Notes: generated by a model from the letters alone, not told the origin. A stretch of DNA of 64,000 nucleotides from Streptomyces sp. NBC_01288 (GCF_035982055.1 NZ_CP108427.1:124001-188000), one strand, 5' to 3'. Shown: positions 1 through 8,901, counted from the first letter of the stretch. Numbers and translations: made by a program.

Positions 1-289
1 GGGCAGGGAACGGGGCCGGGGCCGGCGGACCGGCGGGCACCGAGGGAGCGGACTGCGCAGCCGACGGCCCCGCAGACGCCGTAGGAGCAGAAGCCGTAGG
101 AGAAGAGTCCGCGAGCGGCAGGCCGGTGGGCGTCGGCCATTCCGGCCGGCCGTCGAAGGCCGGGGCCTCCGTGTCCGCCGGTTGCCCGGGGAGTGCTCGG
201 AAGAACTCCCCGGCCATCCGGCTCAGCGTCTCCTCGTCCGGCAGCCACGCGGGGGCGGCTTCGTCACCGGTAGTCGGGGGCGTGGTCAT
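1..289 (-). CDS. Encapsulin cargo cysteine desulfurase, disordered N-terminus (partial)
   Basis: This gene starts two bases past the shell gene's stop and runs off the left edge, so only about 96 residues are visible. They are low-complexity and rich in Ala, Pro, Thr and Ser. An amphipathic segment LPDEETLSRMAGEFFRALPG lies near residues 17-36, followed by a Pro/Ala linker. In family 2A encapsulin operons the gene next to the shell encodes a cysteine desulfurase whose long disordered N-terminus carries short motifs of this kind and directs the enzyme into the shell. The PLP-dependent catalytic domain, which would release sulfane sulfur from cysteine, lies outside the window. The cargo identity is therefore inferred from the leader and the shell neighbour. 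The tight spacing implies co-translation with the shell. Confidence 0.8.
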   Translation of the reverse strand, partial: MTTPPTTGDEAAPAWLPDEETLSRMAGEFFRALPGQPADTEAPAFDGRPEWPTPTGLPLADSSPTASAPTASAGPSAAQSAPSVPAGPPAPAPFPA

Positions 290-291
290 GG

Positions 292-1230
292 CTACCGGTA
301 ACTCGGCGCGTAGTCATGGAACTTGTCCACCTCGACGTCGTCCAGCACGGCGAGGGCGTCCTCCGTGAGTACCGCGAGGGAGCAGTACAGGGAGATCAGG
401 TACGAGGCGATGGCGCTGCGGTCGATCTGCATGAAGCGCACCGACAGGCCCATCCCCTGCTCGCCCGAGAGCCCGGGCTGGAACAGTCCCACCACGCCCT
501 GGCGCGACTCGCCGGTGCGCAGCAGGATGAACTTCGTCTTCCCGTTCTCCAGCGGGACCTTGTCCGACGGGATGATCGGCAGTCCGCGCCAGGTCAGGAA
601 CTGCGAGCCGAACATGCTCACCGTGGCCGGCGGTACACCGCGCCGGGTGCACTCTCTGCCGAACGCGGCGATCCCCTCGGGGTGGGTGAGGAAGAAGGCC
701 GGCTGCTTCCACACCTTCGTGATGAGGGCGTCCAGGTCGTCCGGCGTCGGCGGCCCGGTCATCGTGGAGATCCGCTGCGTCTCCGCCGCGCTGGCCAGCA
801 TCCCGTACTCCGGGCTGTTGATCAGCTCGCCCTCCTGATGCTCCTTCACCGCCTCGATGGTCAGCCGCAGTTGCTGCGCCGTCTGGTTGTGCGGGCTGGA
901 GTACAGGTCGGAGATCCGGGTGTGGAGGTCCAGGACCGTCTGGACGGCCTTGAGCCGGTACTCCCGGGGTTCCCGCGCGTAGTCGACGAAGGTGTCGGGC
1001 AGCGGCGCCTCGTCGTAGTTGTCGCATTCGATGCGCACCGACTCGGGATGAACGACCTTGTTCACCCGGTAGATGCCGGCCTCGACCGGAACCCAGGACA
1101 TCAGATGCACCAGCCAGCGAGGCGTGATGGAGCTCATCTGGGGAACGGTCTTGGTCGCGTTCGCGAGGGTTCGCGCCGCGCTGTCGCTCACCGACATCGA
1201 TCGCGACGGCGGATTCACAGCCGTGGTCAT
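292..1230 (-). CDS. Family 2A encapsulin nanocompartment shell protein
   Basis: A 312-residue HK97-fold shell subunit. The N-terminal stretch with TKTVPQMSSITPRWL and VEAGIYRVNKV (about residues 27-58) is characteristic of the family 2 (SrpI-like) shell proteins. Family 2B members such as EshA carry an inserted cyclic-nucleotide-binding domain; nothing of that size is present, so this is type 2A. The shell is expected to self-assemble in the cytosol around a cysteine desulfurase, and the next gene on the same strand begins with the matching disordered leader. The start is supported by AAAGGAG seven bases upstream of the ATG. The gene is divergent from a LysR regulator across about 186 bp. Confidence 0.92.
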   Translation of the reverse strand: MTTAVNPPSRSMSVSDSAARTLANATKTVPQMSSITPRWLVHLMSWVPVEAGIYRVNKVVHPESVRIECDNYDEAPLPDTFVDYAREPREYRLKAVQTVLDLHTRISDLYSSPHNQTAQQLRLTIEAVKEHQEGELINSPEYGMLASAAETQRISTMTGPPTPDDLDALITKVWKQPAFFLTHPEGIAAFGRECTRRGVPPATVSMFGSQFLTWRGLPIIPSDKVPLENGKTKFILLRTGESRQGVVGLFQPGLSGEQGMGLSVRFMQIDRSAIASYLISLYCSLAVLTEDALAVLDDVEVDKFHDYAPSYR

Positions 1231-1416
1231 GCGGCATCTCCTTTCCGCGCCCGGAGGCCGGGCACGCGTGACGGGGTGAGATCACCGGCGGTCACCGACG
1301 GGAAGGTGTGCGGCCGCGATCTCTCGCACCCACTATCGATTCACCGTCGCAGTAGGTCCGGTAATGGTCCAATGCGTGTTTTCGAGGCCGTCATCGACGC
1401 GGTCTATGATTCACAA
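1231..1416. promoter_or_regulatory. Divergent promoter region, encapsulin operon / LysR gene
   Basis: This 186-base region separates the encapsulin shell gene (leftward) from a LysR-family gene (rightward), the usual arrangement for a LysR regulator and its target. It is less GC-rich than its surroundings around 1335-1415. No convincing -10/-35 pair could be chosen. The part nearest the shell gene holds its ribosome-binding site. Regulation of the shell operon by this LysR protein is inferred from the layout only. Confidence 0.5.
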
Positions 1417-2319
1417 ATGATCGACTTGAGTCGGTTGCGTGTATTGGTCGCCGTCGCCCGCGAGGGTTCGATCACGGCGGCCGCCGAGGCACTGCACTAC
1501 GCGCAGCCGTCGGTGAGCCATCAACTGGCCAAGCTCGAAGCCGAGGTCGGCATGCCCCTGTTGCAGCGGATGGGGCGCGGTATCCGGCTCACGGAGGCGG
1601 GCCGGCTGCTGGTGGACCGCGCCGAGTCGATCCTCGCGCAGGTCGAGTCGGTGCACGCCGAACTGGACGAGCTGGCCGGACTGCGGACCGGCCGGGTCCG
1701 ACTGGCCGCCTTTCCCTCGGCGTTGGCCACCTTGGTGCCGCTCGCCGCCGCCCATGTCTTCGACCGGTATCCCGGCATCGAGCTGACCTTGCGGGAGGCC
1801 GAACCACCGGACGCGCTCAACGCCCTGCGCAACAACGACGTCGACGTGGCGCTGATCTTCGAGCACGGCGACCCGCCCCAGCGCGACCGCCGTGACACCA
1901 CGATGACACCGCTCCTCGACGAACCGTTGTACGTGGTCACACCGGCCGACCGCTCCTGGGACGGGGCCGGGACCGACCTGGCCACCTATGCCGACACGCG
2001 CTGGATCGCCGGGTGCGAACGCTGCCGCGAGCATCTCGTCGCGGCCTGCGGGCGGGCCGGGTTCAAGCCGATCGTCGAGTTCGAGACCGACGACTACGTC
2101 GCCGTACAGGCACTCGTCGCGGCCGGACTCGGCGTGAGCCTGCTGCCCGGACTCACCCTCCTCGCCAACAGGCACCCGGGTGTCCGACTCCACCGCATCG
2201 ACGGCATGCGCAGACAGGTCGCGGCCGCCGTCTACGGCAAACCGCCCGCGTCCCAGCCCGCTCAGGTGCTCCTCGACGCGCTCGCCGCGACCCTCACCGA
2301 ACCGGAATGGCCGTCCTGA
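1417..2319 (+). CDS. LysR-family transcriptional regulator
   Basis: A 300-residue protein with the standard LysR layout: an N-terminal winged helix-turn-helix (about residues 3-62, containing GSITAAAEALHYAQPSVSHQ) and a two-lobe effector domain (about 90-295). The ATG at 1417 puts the HTH at the N-terminus, as in the family; longer upstream readings would add non-homologous sequence across the intergenic region. No strong Shine-Dalgarno is visible. It faces away from the encapsulin/cysteine desulfurase operon and is the obvious candidate to regulate it. Several LysR proteins (CysB, Cbl) sense sulfur status, but nothing in the sequence identifies the ligand here. Confidence 0.9.
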   Translation: MIDLSRLRVLVAVAREGSITAAAEALHYAQPSVSHQLAKLEAEVGMPLLQRMGRGIRLTEAGRLLVDRAESILAQVESVHAELDELAGLRTGRVRLAAFPSALATLVPLAAAHVFDRYPGIELTLREAEPPDALNALRNNDVDVALIFEHGDPPQRDRRDTTMTPLLDEPLYVVTPADRSWDGAGTDLATYADTRWIAGCERCREHLVAACGRAGFKPIVEFETDDYVAVQALVAAGLGVSLLPGLTLLANRHPGVRLHRIDGMRRQVAAAVYGKPPASQPAQVLLDALAATLTEPEWPS

Positions 2320-2420
2320 CGACACGCGCGGGTGCGGGACGCGTGCTTCAGCGGTGATCGTCCCTGAAGCCGTGGCGTGCTCAACTACCTTGTCCGGCAG
2401 GGCTGTTGGACGAATGTGCG

Positions 2421-2876
2421 TCAGCGCTGCGGCGGCACCGACGGGCCAGCCGCCGACGGCCCCGCGTCGGGTACGTGGAAACAGGCGCTGACCGACTTGC
2501 CGTGGCGGCAGGGATGCGACTCCCAGGTGTCGGCCACCGCGTCCACGAGGAACATGCCGCGTCCGCCGAGCCGATCCGTACTGGCCTCGCGGGGAGTGGG
2601 CAGGTCGGCGGACTTGTCGTGCACGGAGACGTGCAGGCAGTGGTCGTCGCACGTCATCACCAACTGGGCGCTGCTGTGGGCGTGCCGGTGCGCGTTGGTC
2701 ACCAGTTCGGAGACGGTGAGCAGTACGGCGTCCACCGTGTCCGGAGCGGTGGTGGTCCAGTGGAGCCCCTCAAGATGTCTGCGCGCCCAGTCCCGGGCCG
2801 ATTTCACTTCGCTGTCCAACGGAAGCGTGCGGGCCCAGCCCACTGCCCGGAGCGACGAACCTTCCACAGCGATCAT
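2421..2876 (-). CDS. RsbW-like ATP-binding protein (GHKL fold)
   Basis: A 151-residue single-domain GHKL ATPase of the anti-sigma-factor/serine kinase type that is abundant in Streptomyces. The three nucleotide-binding motifs are present: the N-box ELVTNAHRHAH (about residues 57-67), DKSADLP in the position of the G1 box, and GGRGMFLVDAVADTW (about 104-118). Such proteins bind and inhibit sigma factors or phosphorylate STAS anti-anti-sigma partners. No sigma factor or STAS gene is adjacent, so its partner is unknown. Confidence 0.85.
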   Translation of the reverse strand: MIAVEGSSLRAVGWARTLPLDSEVKSARDWARRHLEGLHWTTTAPDTVDAVLLTVSELVTNAHRHAHSSAQLVMTCDDHCLHVSVHDKSADLPTPREASTDRLGGRGMFLVDAVADTWESHPCRHGKSVSACFHVPDAGPSAAGPSVPPQR

Positions 2877-2950
2877 TCCTCCTTGGGTCGCGTGTTCCGC
2901 TCAGCGGACAGCGGGCCTCCCCCGGCCGCACGAGCGCGAAGCCGACGTCC

Positions 2951-3097
2951 TCAACGGCGGCCGCGGAGTTTGCCCAACAGGCGCCGGGCCTGGGCCTGGC
3001 GGCGCGGGTCGGCGGCGGCTCGCCGTACCTGTTCCACGGTGCGTCGCCCCTGGGGACTCCTGGCGAACCGCTTGATGCGTTCAACTACGCCCGACAT
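2951..3097 (-). CDS. Small basic protein of unknown function
   Basis: A 48-residue protein made largely of Arg, Lys, Gln and Ala, predicted helical, with a strongly basic C-terminal half (RRQAQARRLLGKLRGRR). The ATG at 3097 follows GGAGAAGGAG with good spacing, which supports translation and excludes a longer upstream start. I do not recognise a named family. The charge suggests nucleic-acid or membrane association, which is inference only. It lies between the RsbW-like ATPase and an MmyB regulator. Confidence 0.65.
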   Translation of the reverse strand: MSGVVERIKRFARSPQGRRTVEQVRRAAADPRRQAQARRLLGKLRGRR

Positions 3098-3199
3098 GAA
3101 GCTCCTTCTCCTCAAAGCACCGTGCTCCTCGCTGTCTCGACTACCCCCGACCCGTCGACTCAGCCCTGTCACCTGGTACTTGCGGAGTGCCGAGGTGCG

Positions 3200-4036
3200 T
3201 CAGGAGATGACCCGAAGGCGCCCGTGGGAGCCGTGGCGGAGGTGGTCGAGGGCCTGCGCCGTGCTGTCGTCCGCGGGGAGGAGGACGATCAACTGCTGGG
3301 CGTCCGAGGGGAGTTCGAGCGTCTCGCGGAGCAGTCGGAGGTCGTACCCGGACGGGTGGCTGAGGCGGAGCGCCCCGCGTCGGGGGACCACGTGCCGGTT
3401 CAGGCGGCGGGTGAAGTCGGGGCCGGCGACGCGTGCGAGTTCCGTAGTGAACCACTCGGAGTTCTCCACGGACGGTCCGAGCCAGAGGTCGAAGGCCTGC
3501 TCGTCCGCGATGTCGTCCCAGTCCGTGAAGAACGTCCGTGCGCGGGGGTCCGTGAAGACGTAGCGCGTGAGGTTCGGGGTGTCCGCGTCGAGCAGTCCGG
3601 TTCCGCGCGTCACCGCCTCGTAGCCGCTGGTGTGGGCGAGGACGTCGCCCAGCCGGTTGGTGACCGTCGCGATGCCCGGTTCCAGCAGGCGGAGCGTCTC
3701 CAGGACCGACGGGCGGACCTCTCGGCGCGGGGGCGCGGGTCGCGTGTGGGCGGAGCATTCGCCGCCGGTGATCTTCGTGAGGTAGCGCAGGTGGTCGCGC
3801 TCCGACGGGTTGAGGCCGAGCGCGTCGGCGAGCGCGTTGACCACCGCCACCGAGGGATTGCGGTCGCGGCCCTGCTCGATACGGGTCAGGTACTCGACGC
3901 TGATGCCGGCCAGCGCGGCGAGATCCGAGCGCCGTAGCCCCGGTGACCGGCGGCGGCCGTGATCGGGCAGTCCCAGCGACTGCGGCTGGATGCTGTCTCG
4001 CGTGGTCCGGATGAAATCCCCCAACGGCGAACCCAT
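3200..4036 (-). CDS. XRE-family regulator with MmyB-like ligand-binding domain
   Basis: 278 residues. An N-terminal helix-turn-helix (about residues 33-85, including LAALAGISVEYLTRIEQG) is followed by the MmyB-type PAS-like domain (about 110-270). That domain binds hydrophobic ligands in characterised members. These regulators are very common in actinobacteria and usually control a divergent oxidoreductase gene. Here the divergent gene, 113 bp away, is an NAD(P)H-dependent FMN reductase, matching that pattern. Confidence 0.9.
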   Translation of the reverse strand: MGSPLGDFIRTTRDSIQPQSLGLPDHGRRRSPGLRRSDLAALAGISVEYLTRIEQGRDRNPSVAVVNALADALGLNPSERDHLRYLTKITGGECSAHTRPAPPRREVRPSVLETLRLLEPGIATVTNRLGDVLAHTSGYEAVTRGTGLLDADTPNLTRYVFTDPRARTFFTDWDDIADEQAFDLWLGPSVENSEWFTTELARVAGPDFTRRLNRHVVPRRGALRLSHPSGYDLRLLRETLELPSDAQQLIVLLPADDSTAQALDHLRHGSHGRLRVIS

Positions 4037-4148
4037 GGCGTGAGTTTACGGCGCCGCCCGCCGGCCGCGGGGTGCTCAGCGTGGCCCTGTGAGGGCCAGC
4101 CTGGGCACGGCCTGGCTGCTGGTCCCGTGCGGTCCGATCGTGGTGGGC

Positions 4149-4742
4149 ATGGAGAACAGACCTCAGCTGGTGATCATCGTCGGAAGCACGCGTGAAGGAC
4201 GGTTCGGCCCGGTGGTGGCCTCGTGGGTCGAGGAACAGGTCGGCCCGCACGGTGTCTTCGAGGTGGAGGTCGTCGATCTGGCCGCCGTCGACGTCCCGTT
4301 GGCGCTGCCCGCGGCCTCGCCGAAGCACGCAGGTGACGACTACCCTCGCCCGGCCGGGATGACGGCACTGACCTCGGCGCTGACGCGCGCCGACGCCTTC
4401 ATGGTGGTCACGCCGGAGTACAACCACAGCTATCCCGCGTCGTTGAAGGCGGCCATCGACTGGCACTTCACCCAGTGGGCGGCCAAGCCCGTCGCCTTCG
4501 TCAGCTACGGCGGTGCCGCGGGCGGCCGACACGCGGTGCTGCACCTGGAGAACGTACTGACCGAACTCCACGCGGTGACGATCCGCGACGGCCTCTCCTT
4601 CCCGAACTGCTTCACGGCGTGGGAGGACGGTCGTCCGCTCGATCCCCAGGCCCCTGTGTACGCCAAGACCGTGCTCGACCAGCTGGCCTGGTGGGCGGTG
4701 GCACTCCGGTCGGCGCGGGAGGCCGTTCCCTACCCGGGGTGA
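4149..4742 (+). CDS. NAD(P)H-dependent FMN reductase family protein
   Basis: 197 residues, flavodoxin-like fold. The phosphate-binding loop IVGSTREGRFG is at the N-terminus and VVTPEYNHSYPASLKAAID, the family's central signature, lies near residues 77-95. It should reduce FMN or a quinone/azo substrate with NAD(P)H. The ATG at 4149 places the flavin loop about ten residues in, as usual; the Shine-Dalgarno is weak. The 3' end overlaps the convergent FUSC gene by 13 bases. Control by the divergent MmyB regulator is likely. Confidence 0.88.
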   Translation: MENRPQLVIIVGSTREGRFGPVVASWVEEQVGPHGVFEVEVVDLAAVDVPLALPAASPKHAGDDYPRPAGMTALTSALTRADAFMVVTPEYNHSYPASLKAAIDWHFTQWAAKPVAFVSYGGAAGGRHAVLHLENVLTELHAVTIRDGLSFPNCFTAWEDGRPLDPQAPVYAKTVLDQLAWWAVALRSAREAVPYPG

Positions 4743-7036
4743 GCGGCCGGTTCGCTCGGCTTCGCCGCGGCGGCCAGGCCGGGTTGGAGGCGGCGGGCCG
4801 CGTTGAGGTGGTCGGCGGTCCAGATGATGCGGACGGCTGTCGCCGTGGCGTGTCCGTCGTCGCCGCGCAGGTCCCGGCGGAGGGAGTGGACCAGCCGTGC
4901 CTCCTCGTCGGGGTCGCGTGCGAGCGGCGCGGGCACGGCGGTGTGCCGGCCGAGGCCGACGGCCAGTTCGCGGTACCAGTCGGCCAGCCGGCCGACGGTG
5001 TCGAGCAGGGTGAGCCGGGCCTCGGAACGGTCGGGTTCCATCGGTTCCTCACCGCCGTTGCGCTGCCACAGTTCCAGTACCGCGTCCGAGGCGAGACGCA
5101 GTCCTACGATCCCGGTGACCAGGGTGGTCATGTCGGACAGCCGTACCGGCTTGGCGCCGCGTTCGGCGAGGTAGCTGCGGAAGGCGTCGTCGAGCCTGCG
5201 GGCCGCGGCGGCCGCCTGCCGGCCCGCCTCCACCGGGGCATCGGTCGGGATGCAGCCGATGCTGCAACGGCTGGCCGCGTACTCCACGGCGTCGGCCAGA
5301 TAGCGGGCGCTCTCGGTGTACGCCGCCGACAGCGCCTGCTCCACGGCGGCCGCCGCGCCGCGCGGCCAGAAGAACAGGCCCACCAGGACGCTCACCCCGC
5401 AGCCGAGGGCGATGTCCTCGATCCGCAGCAGCACGATGTGCCAGTCCGGGTCCTGGCCGATGTTGAACAGGATGACGAGGGTGACGGTAAAGGCCGCCTG
5501 GCCCGCCGCGAACGAGATGGCGGCGGGCGCGATGCCGGCGACGAGCACGGCGACGGGGAGCAGGAACCAGAGCACGGTGCTGTGCTGCCCGATGAGCTGG
5601 AGCAGTCCGGTCCCGATGAGCGAACCGACGAGCGTGCCGCCCAGGGCCCGGAGCGCGTTCTGCCCGGTGTTGAGCGCGTTGGAACGCAGCACCGACAGGG
5701 TTCCCAGCAGGATCCAGAACGAGTGCTGGACACTGGTCACGTTCGCCAGGGCCACCGCGATGCCGAGGCCGAGCGCACCCCGGAGACTGTTGTGCAGCCA
5801 CACCGAGCGCGGCTCCAGGTGTGCGGCGGCGCGCTCTACGGCGGAGGCCAGCGGCTGGGTCAGCGCGCCGGGTTCCGTGCCCAGCAGGCGCTCGGGCCAG
5901 CTGCGGCGCTCGGCGGCCGCGGCCAGGTCCACGTTGCCGGCGATCTGGAGGGTGGCGTACCCCAACTCCTGGGCGCGGAAGGAGAGGTCGAGGGTTTCGA
6001 TGAAGGCGCGGACCTCCGACTCCGTGCCGGGCTTCGGCCGGTGCACGGGGAGTCGGTGGGTGGCGCGGAGTTCCATGCCGTCCATGGCCGTACGCAGGTT
6101 CGCGAGGGCGGCGCGGAGGGCGTCGGGCGCGGTGCGCGGGGCGTCGAGGATGTCGGCCGCCTCGTCCAGGGCCGCGGCCGCCGCGCGCCGTACGGCGTGT
6201 GCGTCCGCGTCGCAGGCCCCTCGGTTCTCCAGTGGCGGCCCGCTGTCGGCGACGATGGCGCTCAGCCAGGTCAGCTCGTCGACCAGCCGGACCAGAGCGC
6301 GGGAACCGGCGGACAGGCCTGTGGGCCGGTAGAGCGTGGCGTCGAAGGCGGTACGCAGGTCCGCCGCCGCGGCGGCGGCCCGACCGGCGGTGACCTCGCA
6401 CTGCCGGTCGGTGGCCGCGTCCGGCCCGCCGTCCAGCCACGAGGCATCGGTCCGCAGTTGCTCCGCCGCCGCGCGGCAGACCCGGGCGGCGGGTGCGCTG
6501 AGCGGGTCCGCGGCGGGCCGGGGCCACAGCAGCGAGATCGCGAGCATGGCGGCAGCCGCCGCGAGGCCCGCGCCGGCGAGCCGTTCGGGCAGCTGGGACA
6601 GCGGGGCGGGCGAGGTCACCGGGAGGATGAAGGCCAGCAGCAGCGCGGTCGTCGCGCCCGCGAGAACGGAGCTGACCACACCCGAGAAGAGCACCAGGAA
6701 GCCGACCACGACCATGACGGCGACCGCGAGCCAGGTCGTCCGGGCCACCAGCGTGCCGAGACAGATGAGGACCACCCAGGCCACGGCCAGACCCACGTGC
6801 GCCCGCAGCCGCTGCACCATGGGTCCGGTGAACTCCACCAGCAGAAGCATCGAGAACGACCCGAACGCCGCGTAGGTCGCCATCGTCGAGGAATGCAGCA
6901 CCTGACTGCACAGGGCGAACAGCGCGGGCATCACCAGCGCGGTGCGCGCGGCCCGGCGGGTCGCCACGAGTCCCGGATCATGGTCGCGCAACCAGGCGGG
7001 GATCCGCCCGGGCAGGTCGCGCCAAGGTACGTCCAT
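4730..7036 (-). CDS. FUSC-family membrane protein (aromatic acid exporter-like)
   Basis: 768 residues with two groups of hydrophobic helices. The first (about residues 25-165) is followed by a soluble domain, the second (about 380-520) by another soluble domain, giving the tandem architecture of fusaric-acid-resistance/AaeB-like proteins. The second block includes LRGALGLGIAVALANVTS and a series of long apolar segments. Such proteins are thought to export aromatic acids or other small acids. The ATG at 7036 is preceded by AGGAGGT at suitable spacing and was preferred over in-frame starts further upstream. Confidence 0.85.
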   Translation of the reverse strand: MDVPWRDLPGRIPAWLRDHDPGLVATRRAARTALVMPALFALCSQVLHSSTMATYAAFGSFSMLLLVEFTGPMVQRLRAHVGLAVAWVVLICLGTLVARTTWLAVAVMVVVGFLVLFSGVVSSVLAGATTALLLAFILPVTSPAPLSQLPERLAGAGLAAAAAMLAISLLWPRPAADPLSAPAARVCRAAAEQLRTDASWLDGGPDAATDRQCEVTAGRAAAAAADLRTAFDATLYRPTGLSAGSRALVRLVDELTWLSAIVADSGPPLENRGACDADAHAVRRAAAAALDEAADILDAPRTAPDALRAALANLRTAMDGMELRATHRLPVHRPKPGTESEVRAFIETLDLSFRAQELGYATLQIAGNVDLAAAAERRSWPERLLGTEPGALTQPLASAVERAAAHLEPRSVWLHNSLRGALGLGIAVALANVTSVQHSFWILLGTLSVLRSNALNTGQNALRALGGTLVGSLIGTGLLQLIGQHSTVLWFLLPVAVLVAGIAPAAISFAAGQAAFTVTLVILFNIGQDPDWHIVLLRIEDIALGCGVSVLVGLFFWPRGAAAAVEQALSAAYTESARYLADAVEYAASRCSIGCIPTDAPVEAGRQAAAAARRLDDAFRSYLAERGAKPVRLSDMTTLVTGIVGLRLASDAVLELWQRNGGEEPMEPDRSEARLTLLDTVGRLADWYRELAVGLGRHTAVPAPLARDPDEEARLVHSLRRDLRGDDGHATATAVRIIWTADHLNAARRLQPGLAAAAKPSEPAAHPG

Positions 7037-7294
7037 ACGCTCGCGCACCTCCTGTCGGCACAGCACCCACATGCCCCGCCGTTCACGAGTATCCGGCATA
7101 CAGGGTGCGCCGTGCTGTGCCGGGTGCGCGTCGACCAACGCCCTGCGCAACCGGTGAGCACCGTGCGTGGCCGGCTCGCCCGGGCCCGCGCGAGCCTGGC
7201 CCGCCCCGCATCCCCGGCCAAGACCATGCCCACCGGATCCTTCGAGGCCACGGTCACGATCCCGACCGGCAACTCACCCAGTACGTCTAGCTCG
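7037..7294. other. Intergenic stretch without an assigned gene
   Basis: 258 bases between the FUSC gene start and the end of the ankyrin gene, both on the minus strand. Short open stretches exist in several frames but none has a start with a ribosome-binding site or a recognisable family. It presumably contains the FUSC promoter; no clear -35/-10 pair was identified. Confidence 0.4.
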
Positions 7295-7723
7295 TCATCC
7301 GGAGTCCGCACTGGCGCCCGCTGCCGTGAGGAGGGCGGCTGTCTCGGGATGGGGACCGTTGTTCGCCCAGTCCAGCGGCGACCAGCCTTCGCCGTGATCT
7401 TCCCGTACGTTCGGATCGGCGCCCTGGGCCAGCAGTTCGCGAACCGTCTCGACGTGCCCCCAACACGCGGCCGCGCACAACGGCGTGCCCTCCGCGCCGA
7501 TTCCGTCGCTCTCGGTGTCGGGGGAGGCACCGGCCGCCAGGAGCAGCCCCGCGATCACGGCCTCTCCGTTCACCGCGGCCGCGTAGAGAGGTGTGGTGCC
7601 CTCGCTGTCGGCTCGGTCCGGGTCGACTCCGGCTCGCAGTATCGCGGTCACAGCAGCGGTGTCACCTGCCTGTATCGCTCCGAAGAGACGTCTGGAGAGC
7701 TTCTTCTGCTGCCGCTGGTTCAT
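7295..7723 (-). CDS. Ankyrin-repeat protein
   Basis: 142 residues consisting almost wholly of four ankyrin repeats. Examples are EGTTPLYAAAVNGEAVIAGL and GTPLCAAACWGHVETVRELL, each followed by the LLxxGAxPxx turn, plus a terminal half repeat with SPLDWA. It has no signal peptide or catalytic domain and is probably a cytosolic protein-binding module. The partner is unknown and the neighbours give no hint. Confidence 0.85.
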   Translation of the reverse strand: MNQRQQKKLSRRLFGAIQAGDTAAVTAILRAGVDPDRADSEGTTPLYAAAVNGEAVIAGLLLAAGASPDTESDGIGAEGTPLCAAACWGHVETVRELLAQGADPNVREDHGEGWSPLDWANNGPHPETAALLTAAGASADSG

Positions 7724-7812
7724 GGGCCGAGATTAGGGTTGGGCTGCGAGGCGGAGCCACTCATATCCGCCGCACTTCCAACTCGTACGCCGACGAGGGG
7801 ATGATGACGGCT

Positions 7813-8775
7813 ATGGCCCTGTCGACGGCGTTCACGAAGCTGTTCGGTGTACAACACCCCATCGCGCTGGCCCCGATGGGCGGATCGGCCGGCGGTGCGC
7901 TGACCGCGGCCGTCTCCCGGGGTGGTGGGCTGGGGCTGCTGGGCAGTGGGAACGGTGAACGGGACTGGCTGGCCCGTGAGTTGGCCCTCGTCGCCCAACA
8001 GACCACGAACCCCTGGGGAATCGGCTTCCTCACCTGGCAGATCGACATAGACGCGGTCGAACACGCCCTGGAGTACAACCCCGTTGCCGTGATGCTGTCC
8101 TTCGGGGATCCGAGCCCGTTCGCCGAACGAATTCGCCGGGCAGGTGCGGCGCTGATCATTCAGGTGACCGATCTGGAGGAAGCCAGGCGTGCGGTGGACC
8201 TGGGCGCCGATGTCATCGTGGCGCAGGGATCCGAGAGCGGCGGGCACGGTGCCCGGCACGGCCGTTCCACCCTGCCGTTCGTGCCGGTCGTCGTGGATCT
8301 CGCGGCCCCCGTACCCGTACTGGCCGCAGGCGGCATCGCCGACGGCCGTGGCCTGGCCGCCGCGCTCGCCCTGGGAGCCGCCGGAGCGCTCGTCGGCACC
8401 CGCTTCCAGGCCACGACCGAAGCCCTGGTCAGCCCGTCGGTCAGCACCGCCATCATTCAGGCGCGGGGCGAGGACACCGAGCGCAACAGCATCCTCGACA
8501 TCGCCCGAAACTCCCCTTGGCCAAGGAAATACACCGCCCGCACCCTCGGCCACCCCTTCCTCGACGAATGGCGCGGCCGGGAGACCGAACTCACCACCGA
8601 CCCCCACGCCCGACACTCCTACCAAGTCGCCCTGTCCCAGGGCGACATACCCCCGCTCCCCGTGTGGGCCGGCGAAGCCGTCGACCTCATCGACGACCTG
8701 CCGTCCGCAGCCGATCTCGTCAACTCCCTTGCCACACAGGCGGAGGACGCACTCGCCCGCGCCGGAAAGGGGTGA
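7813..8775 (+). CDS. Nitronate monooxygenase (2-nitropropane dioxygenase family)
   Basis: About 320 residues forming an FMN-binding TIM barrel. Visible family features are PIALAPMGGSAGGALTAAVS near the N-terminus, VIVAQGSESGGHGARHG (about 137-153, flavin and active-site loop) and AAGGIADGRGLAAALALGA (phosphate binding). The family oxidises propionate-3-nitronate and related alkyl nitronates with O2. Three in-frame ATGs (7801, 7804, 7813) follow GACGAGGGG. I chose the last because homologues begin near this point and the spacing is workable. Confidence 0.9.
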   Translation: MALSTAFTKLFGVQHPIALAPMGGSAGGALTAAVSRGGGLGLLGSGNGERDWLARELALVAQQTTNPWGIGFLTWQIDIDAVEHALEYNPVAVMLSFGDPSPFAERIRRAGAALIIQVTDLEEARRAVDLGADVIVAQGSESGGHGARHGRSTLPFVPVVVDLAAPVPVLAAGGIADGRGLAAALALGAAGALVGTRFQATTEALVSPSVSTAIIQARGEDTERNSILDIARNSPWPRKYTARTLGHPFLDEWRGRETELTTDPHARHSYQVALSQGDIPPLPVWAGEAVDLIDDLPSAADLVNSLATQAEDALARAGKG

Positions 8776-8813
8776 GGGAGCCCCCAAGGGAACCCCCACC
8801 GGATCAGCCGGGG

Positions 8814-8832
8814 CGGGAAGCCGTCCTTCCCG
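8814..8832 (+). terminator. Hairpin terminator candidate
   Basis: A 7-bp perfect stem CGGGAAG/CTTCCCG with a 5-base loop lies 38 bases after the nitronate monooxygenase stop. No U-tract follows, which is common in high-GC actinomycetes. Confidence 0.5.
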
Positions 8833-8901
8833 GATTCCGCGCATAGCGATCCCGCTGTGCGCGATGTGTCCGGTACGGCGGGCGCCGGGCACAGTGGGCC
8901 C

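Noticed and set aside
126..368. Plus-strand open reading over the encapsulin cargo/shell junction
   Set aside because: The minus strand has recognisable shell and cargo-leader sequence with ribosome-binding sites; the plus-strand reading is a GC-rich shadow.
316..1416. Long N-terminal extension of the LysR gene
   Set aside because: It would run antisense through the encapsulin gene; LysR homology starts at 1417.
1285..1416. A Cys leader peptide upstream of the encapsulin operon
   Set aside because: Short readings exist on the minus strand, but none has the RxVDLxR core or Cys codons seen in the two accepted leaders.
4475..7804. A 1109-codon plus-strand open reading
   Set aside because: Antisense to the FUSC gene, Arg/Gly/Gln-rich low-complexity translation, no family resemblance.
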